This document shows, in pieces, positions 1 to 6,086 of a stretch of 6,999 bases of DNA. Each line of letters begins with the position of its first letter. The stretch's first letter is position 1. A program made the translations under genes and the position numbers. Location: positions 1-6,999 of the forward strand of contig JAYSCT010000186.1 in the NCBI GenBank assembly GCA_041914785.1, in the 5' to 3' direction. The stretch is from Pelomonas sp041914785 (GTDB lineage: Bacteria; Pseudomonadota; Gammaproteobacteria; Burkholderiales; Burkholderiaceae_C). The notes under the pieces were generated by a model. That model was not told the origin of the DNA. It ran no database searches and saw nothing but the letters and a program-made list of their open reading frames with translations.

Positions 1-2690
1 ACGGCATTGCCGTGGCCACGCTGGAGCTGAAGAGCAACTTCACGCAGAGCGTGCAGGACGCGGTGGACCAGTACCGCTTCGACCGCCACCCCCACCCCAA
101 AGGTGGCGTGGCGGAACCGCTGCTGGCCTTCCCGGGCGGTGCGCTGGTGCACTTCGCGGTGAGCCAGAGCGAGGTGCAGATGTGCACGCGGCTGGCGGGG
201 CCGGCCAGCCACTTCCTGCCCTTCAACCGCGGCAATGCCGGCGGTGCGGGCAATGCGCCCAACCCGGCGGGCTACGCCACGGCCTACCTGTGGGAGGAGG
301 TGCTGGAGCGGAACAGCTGGCTGGAGATCCTGCACCGCTACCTGGTGGCCAAGCGCGACGACAAGAAGCGCCCTTCCGCCGTGATCTTCCCGCGCTACCA
401 CCAGCTGGACGCCACGCGGCGTCTGGTGGCCGACGTGCTGGCCCAGGGGCCGGGCCAGCGCTACCTGATCCAGCACTCGGCGGGCTCGGGCAAGACCAAC
501 TCGATTGCGTGGACGGCGCACTTCCTGGCCGACCTGCACAACGCCCAGCACCAGAAGCTGTTCGACAGCGTGCTGGTGGTGAGCGACCGCACGGTGCTGG
601 ACGCGCAGTTGCAGGAAGCCATCTTCGACTTCGAGCGCACCACGGGCGTGGTGGCCAGCATCACCAGCGAGACGGGCAGCAAGAGCGCCCAACTGGGCCA
701 GGCGCTGAAGCACGGCAAGAAGATCATCGTCTGCACCATCCAGACCTTCCCGTTCGCGTTGCAGGCCGTGCAGGAGCTGGCCGCCACCGAGGGCAAGCGC
801 TTTGCGGTGGTTGCCGACGAGGCACACAGCTCGCAGACGGGCGAGGCGGCGGCCAAGCTCAAGCAGCTGCTGTCGGCCGAAGACTGGGCCGCCTTGCAGG
901 ACGGCGGCGAGATCGACACCGAGACGCTGCTGGCCGCGCAGATGCAGGCCCGCGCCGCGCAGGGCCAGGGGCTGACCTACGTGGCCTTCACCGCCACGCC
1001 CAAGGCGAAGACGCTGGAGCTGTTCGGCCGCCCCGGGCCGGACGGGCTGCCGCAGCCCTTCCACGTGTACTCCATGCGCCAGGCCATCGAGGAGGGCTTC
1101 ATCCTCGACGTGCTGAAGAACTACACCAGCTACCAGCTGGCGTTCAAGCTGGCCCACGAGGGCGAGGCCTACGACGAGCAGGCGGTGGAGCGCGCCACGG
1201 CCATGAAGGGCATCATGCAATGGGTGCGGCTGCACCCGTACAACATCGCGCAGAAGGTGCAGATCGTCGTCGAGCACTTCCGCGAGAACGTGCAGCCGCT
1301 GCTGGGCGGGCGGGCCAAGGCGATGGTGGTGGTGGCGTCGCGCCGCGAGGCGGTGCGCTGGCAGCAGGCCGTGCGGGCCTACATTGCCAGGCAGGGCTAC
1401 GAGCTGGGCGCGCTGGTGGCCTTCTCCGGCGAGGTGCTGGACGAGGACAGCTTCCCCGAGGCCGTCACGGAGGCCAGCGAGCTGCTGAACCCGGGCCTGA
1501 AGGGGCGCGACATGCGCGAGGCCTTCGCTCAGCCGGACTATCACCTGCTGATCGTGGCCAACAAGTTCCAGACGGGCTTTGACCAGCCGCTGCTGTGCGG
1601 CATGTACGTGGACAAGATGCTGGGCGGCATCCAGGCCGTGCAGACGCTCTCGCGCCTGAACCGCGCGCACCCGGGCAAGGACACGACCTACATCCTGGAT
1701 TTCGTGAACGAGCCGGCCGAGGTGTTGAAGGCCTTCAAGACCTACTACGAGACGGCCGAGCTGGAGGCCGCGACAGACCCGCACCTGGTGTACGACCTGC
1801 GCGCCAAGCTGGACGCGGCCGGCCACTACGACGACTTCGAGGTGCAGCGCGTGGCAGCGGTGGACCTGGACCCAAACGGCACGCAGAAGGCGCTGGACGC
1901 GGCGATTGCGCCGGTGGCGGACCGGCTGCTCAGGCGCTACAAGGCGGCGCGCCAGGCGCTCATCGATGCGCAGGCGGGCGATGACGACCAGGCCATCAAG
2001 GCCGCCAAGGACGAGGTGGACGCGCTCGTGCTGTTCAAGGGCGACATGGGCGCCTATGTGCGGCTGTACGCCTTCCTGAGCCAGATCTTCGACTACGGCA
2101 ACACCGACATCGAGAAGCGCTTCCTGTTCTTCAAGCGGCTGATCCCGCTGCTGGAGTTCGGCCGCGAGCGCGACCAGGTGGACCTGAGCAAGGTGGTGCT
2201 GACCCACCACAACCTGAAGAACCGCGGCCGGCAGCCGCTGGGCCTGGACGGTGCCGGGCAGTACAAGCTGGCGCCCATCGACGCGTCGGGCAGCGGCCAG
2301 GTGCAGGAGAAGCAGAAGGCCTACCTGGCCGAGATCATCGACAAGGTGAACGGGCTGTTCGAGGGCGCGCTGAGCGACAACGACCAGCTGGTCTACGTGA
2401 ACGGCGTGCTCAAGGGCAAGCTGCTGGAGAACGAGACGCTGGTGCAGCAGGCAGCGAGCAACACCAAGGAGCAGTTCGCGTCATCGCCTGACCTGGCCAA
2501 TGCGCTGATGGACGCCATCATGGACGCGCTGGACGCCCACACCGCGATGAGCACGCAGGCGCTGGGATCGCCGCGGGTGCGAGAAGGGTTGCGGGACGTG
2601 TTGCTCGGGCCGGCGCAGTTGTACGAGGCGCTGCGCGCACGCGCAGGCACGCAGGGGCCTTCGGCCATGCGTGGCGGGCAGCTTCGGTGA
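1..2690 (+). CDS. hsdR: Type I restriction enzyme R subunit (HsdR), 5' end outside window
   Basis: This is the motor and nuclease subunit of a type I restriction-modification complex, which translocates DNA with ATP and cleaves it; it needs HsdM and HsdS partners not seen here. The reading frame is already open at base 3 (GIAV before the GTG at 12), so the true start lies upstream. Numbering from that GTG: nuclease ExK motif at E5-K7 followed by a Q/Y motif at Q15-Y21 (the PD-(D/E)xK aspartate would lie in the missing part); Walker A HSAGSGKT around 155-162; DEAH box 269-272; motif III TATP 327-330; motif V NKFQTGFD from 517; motif VI QTLSRLNR 544-551. The remaining ~340 residues form the charged, helix-rich C-terminal region typical of the family. 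The 892 visible residues compare with roughly 1000-1100 in full-length relatives, so perhaps 100-180 are missing. No frameshift or missing helicase motif is seen. The family is certain; the symbol follows standard naming. Confidence 0.96.
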   Translation, partial: GIAVATLELKSNFTQSVQDAVDQYRFDRHPHPKGGVAEPLLAFPGGALVHFAVSQSEVQMCTRLAGPASHFLPFNRGNAGGAGNAPNPAGYATAYLWEEVLERNSWLEILHRYLVAKRDDKKRPSAVIFPRYHQLDATRRLVADVLAQGPGQRYLIQHSAGSGKTNSIAWTAHFLADLHNAQHQKLFDSVLVVSDRTVLDAQLQEAIFDFERTTGVVASITSETGSKSAQLGQALKHGKKIIVCTIQTFPFALQAVQELAATEGKRFAVVADEAHSSQTGEAAAKLKQLLSAEDWAALQDGGEIDTETLLAAQMQARAAQGQGLTYVAFTATPKAKTLELFGRPGPDGLPQPFHVYSMRQAIEEGFILDVLKNYTSYQLAFKLAHEGEAYDEQAVERATAMKGIMQWVRLHPYNIAQKVQIVVEHFRENVQPLLGGRAKAMVVVASRREAVRWQQAVRAYIARQGYELGALVAFSGEVLDEDSFPEAVTEASELLNPGLKGRDMREAFAQPDYHLLIVANKFQTGFDQPLLCGMYVDKMLGGIQAVQTLSRLNRAHPGKDTTYILDFVNEPAEVLKAFKTYYETAELEAATDPHLVYDLRAKLDAAGHYDDFEVQRVAAVDLDPNGTQKALDAAIAPVADRLLRRYKAARQALIDAQAGDDDQAIKAAKDEVDALVLFKGDMGAYVRLYAFLSQIFDYGNTDIEKRFLFFKRLIPLLEFGRERDQVDLSKVVLTHHNLKNRGRQPLGLDGAGQYKLAPIDASGSGQVQEKQKAYLAEIIDKVNGLFEGALSDNDQLVYVNGVLKGKLLENETLVQQAASNTKEQFASSPDLANALMDAIMDALDAHTAMSTQALGSPRVREGLRDVLLGPAQLYEALRARAGTQGPSAMRGGQLR

Positions 2691-2726
2691 GCATCCCTCA
2701 CGCCACTTTTCGTGGCACCGCCAACG

Positions 2727-2748
2727 AAAACGCCACCCTGAGGTGGCG
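2727..2748 (-). terminator. Probable rho-independent terminator of tRNA-Arg
   Basis: A perfect 7-bp inverted repeat, CGCCACC (2731-2737) and GGTGGCG (2742-2748), with a 4-nt loop. Read on the - strand the stem is followed directly by TTTT (2730-2727), and it lies 18 nt beyond the tRNA CCA. On the + strand no T-run follows, so it is not a good terminator for hsdR. A second, weaker inverted repeat, GCCAC/GTGGC (2702-2706 and 2712-2716), lies between it and the hsdR stop. Confidence 0.6.
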
Positions 2749-2765
2749 CAAGTCGTCGATGCATC

Positions 2766-2841
2766 TGGCGCGCCCGGTTGGGATCGAACCAACAACCCCT
2801 GCCTTCGGAGGGCAGTACTCTATCCATTGAGCTACGGGCGC
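2766..2841 (-). tRNA. tRNA-Arg (anticodon CCG)
   Basis: Reading the - strand gives a complete 76-nt cloverleaf. The acceptor stem GCGCCCG pairs with CGGGCGC. The D arm is GCTC/GAGT with a G-T wobble. The anticodon stem CTGCC/GGCAG encloses the loop CTCCGAA, with anticodon CCG. The variable region is 5 nt, the T arm is GTTGG/CCAAC with loop TTCGATC, the discriminator is G, and CCA is encoded (2766-2768). CCG reads the CGG arginine codon, which is common in GC-rich genomes. The gene lies between hsdR and the divergent cytochrome gene, with its 3' end facing hsdR. Confidence 0.97.
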
Positions 2842-2851
2842 GAAGCCTTGC

Positions 2852-2857
2852 ATTCTA
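2852..2857 (-). promoter_or_regulatory. Candidate -10 box for tRNA-Arg
   Basis: On the - strand the hexamer TAGAAT (5 of 6 matches to TATAAT) ends 10 nt before the mature tRNA 5' end and is followed by a G/C-rich stretch (GCAAGGC) of the kind found between -10 and start at stable-RNA promoters. The matching -35 region (CTGGAC, about 16 nt upstream) is poor, so this is only a candidate. Confidence 0.4.
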
Positions 2858-2966
2858 ACAGCGGGCTTTCACCGTCCAGAGAGCCGCAGGCGTGCTGCCA
2901 TAATTCAACGGCTTTACGCGCCGCGCGCCGTTCCGGTGCGCCAGAAGAACACCGACGAGGATAGTC

Positions 2967-2973
2967 AAGAGGA
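2967..2973 (+). promoter_or_regulatory. Ribosome binding site fixing the cytochrome start
   Basis: AAGAGGA lies 4 nt before the ATG at 2978. The open frame extends 14 codons further upstream to a GTG at 2936, but the Shine-Dalgarno and the protein's hydrophilic-then-hydrophobic start support the ATG. I see no convincing + strand sigma-70 promoter in 2842-2966; CATAAT at 2899-2904 resembles a -10 but has no good -35. Confidence 0.6.
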
Positions 2974-2977
2974 ATCC

Positions 2978-3517
2978 ATGAGCGCCAGCCACGATCACGA
3001 CCACGACGACGCCCACACCGGCCCCATCAAGACCCCCAAGCAATTGGCCTGGGCCGTGTTCTTCTCGTTCGTGGTGCCCATCGTCGTGATCATCCTGCTG
3101 GCCAATTACGTCAGCACGTCCACCAAGCCCGCCGCCGGTACCGGCGCGCTGGCCGGTGAGGCGGTCGCCGCGCGCATCGCGCCGGTGGGCCACGTGGAAG
3201 TCAAGGACGCCAACGACGCCGCCGCCATGAAGACCGGCGAGCAGGTGTTCCAGGCCCAGTGCTCGGCTTGCCACGCGACCGGTGCGGCCGGTGCGCCCAA
3301 GCTGGGCGACGCGGCGGCCTGGGGCCCTCGCATCAAGAGCGGCGTCGAGGCACTGCTGAATTCGGCGCTCAAGGGCAAGGGCGCCATGGGTGCCCAGGGT
3401 GGCGGCGATTTCAGCGACTTCGAGATCCACCGCGCGGTGGTCTACATGGCCAACCAGGGCGGCGCCAAGTTCGACGAGCCCAAGGCGCCGGTTGCCGCCG
3501 CGTCGGCCGCGAACTGA
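2978..3517 (+). CDS. Membrane-anchored cytochrome c5-like c-type cytochrome
   Basis: A 179-residue single-haem electron carrier. Residues 1-20 form a hydrophilic cytoplasmic tail rich in His and Asp (H5, H7, H9, H13 alternate with Asp). One membrane segment spans about 22-43 and, having no evident cleavage site, should act as a signal anchor that places the C-terminal domain in the periplasm. A low-complexity Ala/Gly/Thr linker follows. The haem site is CSACH (C95, C98, H99), and M137 in the GKGAM segment is the likely axial ligand. The HRAVVYMANQ helix near 151-160 fits the cytochrome c5 family (Cytochrome_CBB3/c5-like domain). The short Ala-rich C-terminus is ordinary. The Met is followed by GAQ where I would expect a Pro-containing segment. 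The redox partner is not shown by the neighbours. It is transcribed alone, divergent from tRNA-Arg and ending at a strong terminator. Confidence 0.92.
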   Translation: MSASHDHDHDDAHTGPIKTPKQLAWAVFFSFVVPIVVIILLANYVSTSTKPAAGTGALAGEAVAARIAPVGHVEVKDANDAAAMKTGEQVFQAQCSACHATGAAGAPKLGDAAAWGPRIKSGVEALLNSALKGKGAMGAQGGGDFSDFEIHRAVVYMANQGGAKFDEPKAPVAAASAAN

Positions 3518-3535
3518 TCCGGCTCTCCGCACGAG

Positions 3536-3567
3536 AGAAGCCCGCCTTGCGCGGGCTTCTTGCATTT
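3536..3567. terminator. Intrinsic terminator between convergent genes
   Basis: A perfect 10-bp stem, AGAAGCCCGC (3536-3545) and GCGGGCTTCT (3551-3560), with loop CTTGC. The + strand tail TTGCATTT makes it a good terminator for the cytochrome gene. The next gene on the - strand stops at 3567, so transcripts from that side run into the same stem just after their stop. The - strand side lacks a clear T-run beyond the stem, so termination there may be weaker. Confidence 0.8.
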
Positions 3568-4082
3568 CAGGGGTGGGGCCGGCGCTGGTAGTGGTGCGTG
3601 GCCGGCAGCTTGGCGGCAATGCAGTCCTGCGGCGTCCAGCGCCGCAGCTCGACGGCTTCGGCCGCCAGCAGCATGTCCTGCGAGTGCACGAGGCCGAAGC
3701 CGAGGTCGGCCTCCAGGTACAGGTGGCCCATCTCGTCCAGCCAGGCGGACTCGACACGCGCCTCCCGACCGGTGTGGCTGAGCACGCGGCCATCCGGCTG
3801 CAGCCGCCAGACCCACGGCGTGCTCTCCAGCTCCACGTAGACGCGCTGCGGTCCGTTCTGGAAGAACCAGGCGCCGCGCTCGTCGACGCCGTAGTTGCGG
3901 CCGATGAAGGCCAGCAGCTTGTCGTGCTCGATGCGGCTGCCCTTCACGCGCGGGAACGGGCCCGCCTGCTGGATGCGCTCATCGCGCATGTACCAGTCGC
4001 CGCGCGCATCGAGCGCCAGCCAGCCGTAGCAGTGGGGGACGTTGGGCCACTTCTTCAGCGCGGCCTGAACGATGTCGTCCAT
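3567..4082 (-). CDS. Conserved protein of unknown function with repeated D-x-x-G-x-(W/L)-(Y/F) motif
   Basis: A 171-residue, soluble-looking protein with no signal peptide or membrane segment. I recognise it as a protein common in Burkholderiales genomes and associate it, unverified, with DUF2946; no function is known to me. It is rich in Trp, Tyr and charged residues. A short motif recurs: D25-G28-W30-Y31, D67-G70-W72-F73 and D116-G119-L121-Y122, with a looser copy near D97-G98. This suggests repeated beta-hairpins. Other striking runs are FFQNGPQRVYVELE (73-86) and GFGLVHSQD (128-136). The ATG at 4082 is preceded at 7 nt by AAGGA (4090-4094), which overlaps the stop codon of the upstream hydrolase gene. 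It is therefore very probably the last gene of a coupled three-gene operon. Confidence 0.85.
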   Translation of the reverse strand: MDDIVQAALKKWPNVPHCYGWLALDARGDWYMRDERIQQAGPFPRVKGSRIEHDKLLAFIGRNYGVDERGAWFFQNGPQRVYVELESTPWVWRLQPDGRVLSHTGREARVESAWLDEMGHLYLEADLGFGLVHSQDMLLAAEAVELRRWTPQDCIAAKLPATHHYQRRPHP

Positions 4083-4089
4083 CGAGGCA

Positions 4090-4094
4090 TCCTT
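4090..4094 (-). promoter_or_regulatory. Ribosome binding site overlapping the upstream stop codon
   Basis: On the - strand, TGAAGGA combines the hydrolase stop (TGA, 4096-4094) with the AAGGA Shine-Dalgarno for the next gene, 7 nt before its ATG. Ribosomes ending the hydrolase cover this site, which favours coupled translation. Confidence 0.6.
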
Positions 4095-5059
4095 CAGCGG
4101 TGCGTGCCCAGCCAGTCACAGACCTGCTCGGGCATGGTCAGCAGGTGGCCGGGCAGGGGGCCGGCGGGAAAGCCGACATGGCCGCCATGGCCAGGCTGCC
4201 AGAGTGTCACATAGGCGCCCACTTCAGCGGCGTCGGGCAGGCTGTGGCCGGGCACGAAGGGGTCGTTGCGCGCGTTCAGCACCAGCGCCGGGATGCGGAT
4301 GCGGTGCAGGTGCGGCTTGGCGGCGGCGCGGCTCCAGTAGTCCTCGGTGTTCCTGAAACCGTGCAGCGGCGCGGTGAAGAGGTTGTCGAACTCGTAGATC
4401 GTCGATGCGCGCTTGAGCCGCTCACCGTCGAACAGACCGGGGTGCTGCTGCAGCTTGCGCAGCGCCTTCGGGATCATCGTGCGCAGGAAGCGGCGCGCAT
4501 AGACCTGCTTGTTGAAGCCGCGGTCGATGGCCGCGCCGGCGGCGGCGAGGTCGATGGGCGAACAGATGGAGCAGACGGCCCGCGCCACGTGGCCGGCGGC
4601 GTGGCCGGCCTCCTCGGCCCAGCGCAGCAGCGCATTGCCGCCCAGCGACACGCCGGCGACGAGCAGCGGCGCGCCGTGGCGCTCGCGCAGGCGCTGCAGG
4701 ATCCAGCTGACTTCTTCGTAGTCACCCGAGTGGTAGGCGCGCGGCGCGCGGTTCAGCTCGCCGGAGCAGCCGCGGAAGTGCGGCAGCGCCATGGCCCAGC
4801 CACGCGCGCGGGCGGCGCTGGCGAAGGCGACGCTGGAGTGGCTGGTGCGGTCGCCCTCCAGGCCGTGGAAGAGCACGAACAGCGGTGCGTCGGCCGGGGC
4901 ATCGGCGAGGAAGTCGACGTCGATGAAGTCGCCGTCGGGCGTGTCCCAGCGCTCGCGTGTCCACGCGGGCGGCAGGCCGTCGTGCTGGCGGCTGAACAGC
5001 GCGGGCCAGATGGTCTGCAGGTGGCCGCCGGGCAGCCACCGCGGCGCGCGGTACTGCAT
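4094..5059 (-). CDS. YheT-family alpha/beta hydrolase
   Basis: A 321-residue cytoplasmic alpha/beta-fold hydrolase of the YheT/EMB8 family, a group with esterase-like features and no settled physiological substrate. Visible landmarks: the family N-terminus PRWLPGGHLQTIWPAL (6-21); the oxyanion-hole strand HGLEGD (65-70); the nucleophile elbow GVSLGG with S138; the acid region NARNDPF with D266; and the GGHVGF segment with H294 as probable catalytic histidine. The full triad is present, so the enzyme should be active. The length matches the family. The ATG at 5059 overlaps the stop of the upstream NTF2-like gene (TGATG) and has no Shine-Dalgarno of its own, implying translational coupling. The open frame extends to 5185, but the extra 42 residues lie over the upstream gene and look unlike protein, so I reject that start. 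It resembles E. coli yheT, but orthology is not shown. Confidence 0.93.
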   Translation of the reverse strand: MQYRAPRWLPGGHLQTIWPALFSRQHDGLPPAWTRERWDTPDGDFIDVDFLADAPADAPLFVLFHGLEGDRTSHSSVAFASAARARGWAMALPHFRGCSGELNRAPRAYHSGDYEEVSWILQRLRERHGAPLLVAGVSLGGNALLRWAEEAGHAAGHVARAVCSICSPIDLAAAGAAIDRGFNKQVYARRFLRTMIPKALRKLQQHPGLFDGERLKRASTIYEFDNLFTAPLHGFRNTEDYWSRAAAKPHLHRIRIPALVLNARNDPFVPGHSLPDAAEVGAYVTLWQPGHGGHVGFPAGPLPGHLLTMPEQVCDWLGTHR

Positions 5060-5514
5060 CAGTGCAGCGTGCCGGCGTCTGCCACCAGTTCCTGCACGTC
5101 GCCCGCGTTGCCGGGGCTGGCATGGTGCAGCACCAGGCGCCAGCCCAGCGCCGTCTTCAGGTAGACGTTGGTCGCGATGACCCACGCGGTCGGCGCCACC
5201 TGCCCGGCCTCGCTGTGCAGCTGCACGCGCTCCAGCACGTGGTGGATGGCGCAGTCGCCGCTGTGCAGCCGGCGCACGCGCTCGGGATGCACGCGCACGG
5301 CGCCGCGCTCGAACACCGCCGCGAAGGCCGCGCGGATGGCCGACAGGCCGACGATGCGCGGACCGCCCGGGTGCACGCAGGCGACCTCCTCGTCATCGGC
5401 CCACAAGGCCATCAGGTGGTCGAGGTCGGCGTGCTGCAGGGCCTCGTAGAACTGGGCCTCGGTATCGTCGGGCGAGGCCAGCAGCGCGGCCTGCTGGGCA
5501 GCGGTGCGGCGCAT
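5059..5514 (-). CDS. NTF2/SnoaL-like (DUF4440-type) small protein
   Basis: A 151-residue protein of the NTF2/ketosteroid-isomerase-like cone fold. The N-terminal helix region QFYEALQHADLDHLMALWADD (21-41, roughly), followed by VACVHPGG (44-51) and a GLSAIRAAF helix, is the usual layout of SnoaL-like proteins that are often annotated DUF4440 or nuclear transport factor 2 family. The C-terminal strands (IATNVYLK, WRLVLHHAS) complete the pocket. Such proteins range from small-molecule isomerases to binding proteins, so no reaction can be assigned. The ATG at 5514 has GGGAG 7 nt upstream (5522-5526). The frame stays open to 5637, but that extension runs through a palindromic repeat and is rejected. 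Its stop overlaps the start of the hydrolase gene by one base, so the two products may act together. Confidence 0.88.
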   Translation of the reverse strand: MRRTAAQQAALLASPDDTEAQFYEALQHADLDHLMALWADDEEVACVHPGGPRIVGLSAIRAAFAAVFERGAVRVHPERVRRLHSGDCAIHHVLERVQLHSEAGQVAPTAWVIATNVYLKTALGWRLVLHHASPGNAGDVQELVADAGTLH

Positions 5515-5529
5515 GTCAGCGCTCCCGTG

Positions 5530-5621
5530 TTGCGGGCCGGGCGCCGGGCCGCTCCCAAGCCGGCCCGTCATGGCGATGTGCATGCGGCTCGACGCCGCAT
5601 GCATCGCCGTCCCCGTGGGGG
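5530..5621. repeat. Dispersed palindromic element, copy A
   Basis: This 92-bp segment aligns without gaps to 5987-6078 with 9 mismatches. It contains an outer hairpin of 8 perfect pairs (5533-5540 with 5560-5567). A larger hairpin follows, with a 9-bp stem (5580-5588 with 5594-5602), loop TCGAC, and a further 5 pairs (5573-5577 with 5603-5607) beyond a 2-nt bulge. A short C4/G4 palindrome (5611-5620) ends it. It fills the start-proximal half of the spacer upstream of the NTF2-like gene, ending just before that gene's ribosome binding site. It looks like a REP-type intergenic element; I do not know a name for this family. Confidence 0.85.
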
Positions 5622-5632
5622 CTGAGGCCGGA

Positions 5633-5723
5633 CACATTCAGCCCAGTGGGCTGGATGTGCCTGCCGAAGGGCTGCGGCGCAAGCCGCAGCGCGGCCTGCA
5701 AGGCCGGCCAAGGTACGCCTTGG
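5633..5723. repeat. Cluster of four further hairpins in the zinc-finger/NTF2 spacer
   Basis: Four inverted repeats follow one another. The first is a 12-bp stem, 5633-5644 with 5648-5659, one T-G wobble and a 3-nt loop. The second is GCTGCGGC (5671-5678) with GCCGCAGC (5683-5690) around GCAA. The third is GGCCT (5693-5697) with AGGCC (5701-5705). The fourth is CCAAGG (5708-5713) with CCTTGG (5718-5723) around TACG. None has a T-run, so these do not look like simple intrinsic terminators. Together with the adjacent copy A, nearly the whole 219-bp spacer can fold. Confidence 0.7.
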
Positions 5724-5733
5724 ACGAGGGGCA

Positions 5734-5949
5734 TCAGTGGGCTCCGCCGACGACCTCGCCGGCCTTCAGCTTGTAGGCCGTGCCGCAGTAGGGGCACTGG
5801 CCCTGGCCGCCGTGGGTCAGGTCGATGAAGACCTTGGGGTGGTTGCTCCACAGCGCCATCTTGGGGTTGGGGCAGAAGACGGTGCCGTTGTCGTTGCAGT
5901 CCTTGGCGGTCACTTCGACGGTGGCGGCGGGCGTGTTGGTCGTGCTCAT
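5734..5949 (-). CDS. Small CHCC-type zinc-finger protein
   Basis: A 71-residue protein carrying a zf-CHCC domain, related to the zinc-binding module of the mitochondrial complex I subunit NDUFS6. The likely zinc ligands are C26, H37, C52 and C55 (C-x10-H-x14-C-x2-C, the last pair within CPYCG). The preceding Thr/Ala-rich N-terminus is short and probably disordered. The bacterial function is not established; a role in binding or delivering zinc, or in a larger complex, is possible. The ATG at 5949 is preceded by GAAGAGAA (5961-5954). The frame remains open to 6057, but that extension enters the palindromic repeat and is rejected. It lies 177 bp downstream of ilvE in the same direction, a pairing I recall from other Burkholderiales. 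Confidence 0.92.
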   Translation of the reverse strand: MSTTNTPAATVEVTAKDCNDNGTVFCPNPKMALWSNHPKVFIDLTHGGQGQCPYCGTAYKLKAGEVVGGAH

Positions 5950-5986
5950 GTTGTTCTCTTCAGTAGTCGTTCCGCTGCGCGCGAAC

Positions 5987-6078
5987 TTGCGGGCCGAGCG
6001 CCGGGCCGCTCCCAAGCCGGCCCGCGCTGGCGATGTGCTTGCGGCTCGACGCCGCAAGCATCGTCGTCCCCTCGGGGG
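5987..6078. repeat. Dispersed palindromic element, copy B
   Basis: The second copy, in the same orientation as copy A, lies between ilvE and the zinc-finger gene. The outer hairpin has 7 pairs (5990-5996 with 6018-6024), because an A at 5997 replaces the innermost G. The main hairpin keeps its 9-bp stem (6037-6045 with 6051-6059) and identical TCGAC loop. Its internal T6039-A6057 pair replaces the A5582-T5600 pair of copy A. The third palindrome is GTCCCC (6066-6071) with GGGGAC (6075-6080). Like copy A it stands between a stop codon and the next gene's ribosome binding site. Confidence 0.85.
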
Positions 6079-6086
6079 ACCGACCG

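Noticed and set aside
182..1582. 466-codon open frame on the + strand inside hsdR
   Set aside because: It is a shadow frame produced by GC-rich third positions. The translation is Ala/Gly/Arg-rich with no domain, while the hsdR frame carries every helicase motif.
2701..2748. Intrinsic terminator for hsdR on the + strand
   Set aside because: The hairpins here are followed by no T-run on the + strand; the better one fits the tRNA on the - strand.
2671..2964. 97-codon + strand frame across the tRNA region
   Set aside because: It runs antisense through the tRNA-Arg gene and its promoter, with no ribosome binding site or recognisable protein features.
4100..5164. 354-codon open frame antisense to the hydrolase and NTF2-like genes
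   Set aside because: Long antisense frames are expected opposite GC-biased genes. It has low-complexity Ala/Gly/Arg content and no ribosome binding site, and the opposite strand encodes a clear YheT hydrolase.
5060..5185. 42-residue N-terminal extension of the hydrolase
   Set aside because: It overlaps the coding region of the NTF2-like gene in another frame. The family's conserved N-terminus begins right at the ATG at 5059.
5515..5637. 41-residue N-terminal extension of the NTF2-like protein
   Set aside because: It is translation through repeat copy A; similar residues come from copy B in front of the zinc-finger gene. A good ribosome binding site supports the ATG at 5514.
5528..6080. CRISPR array
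   Set aside because: There are only two repeat copies, 457 bp apart, with an intact gene between them and no regular spacers.
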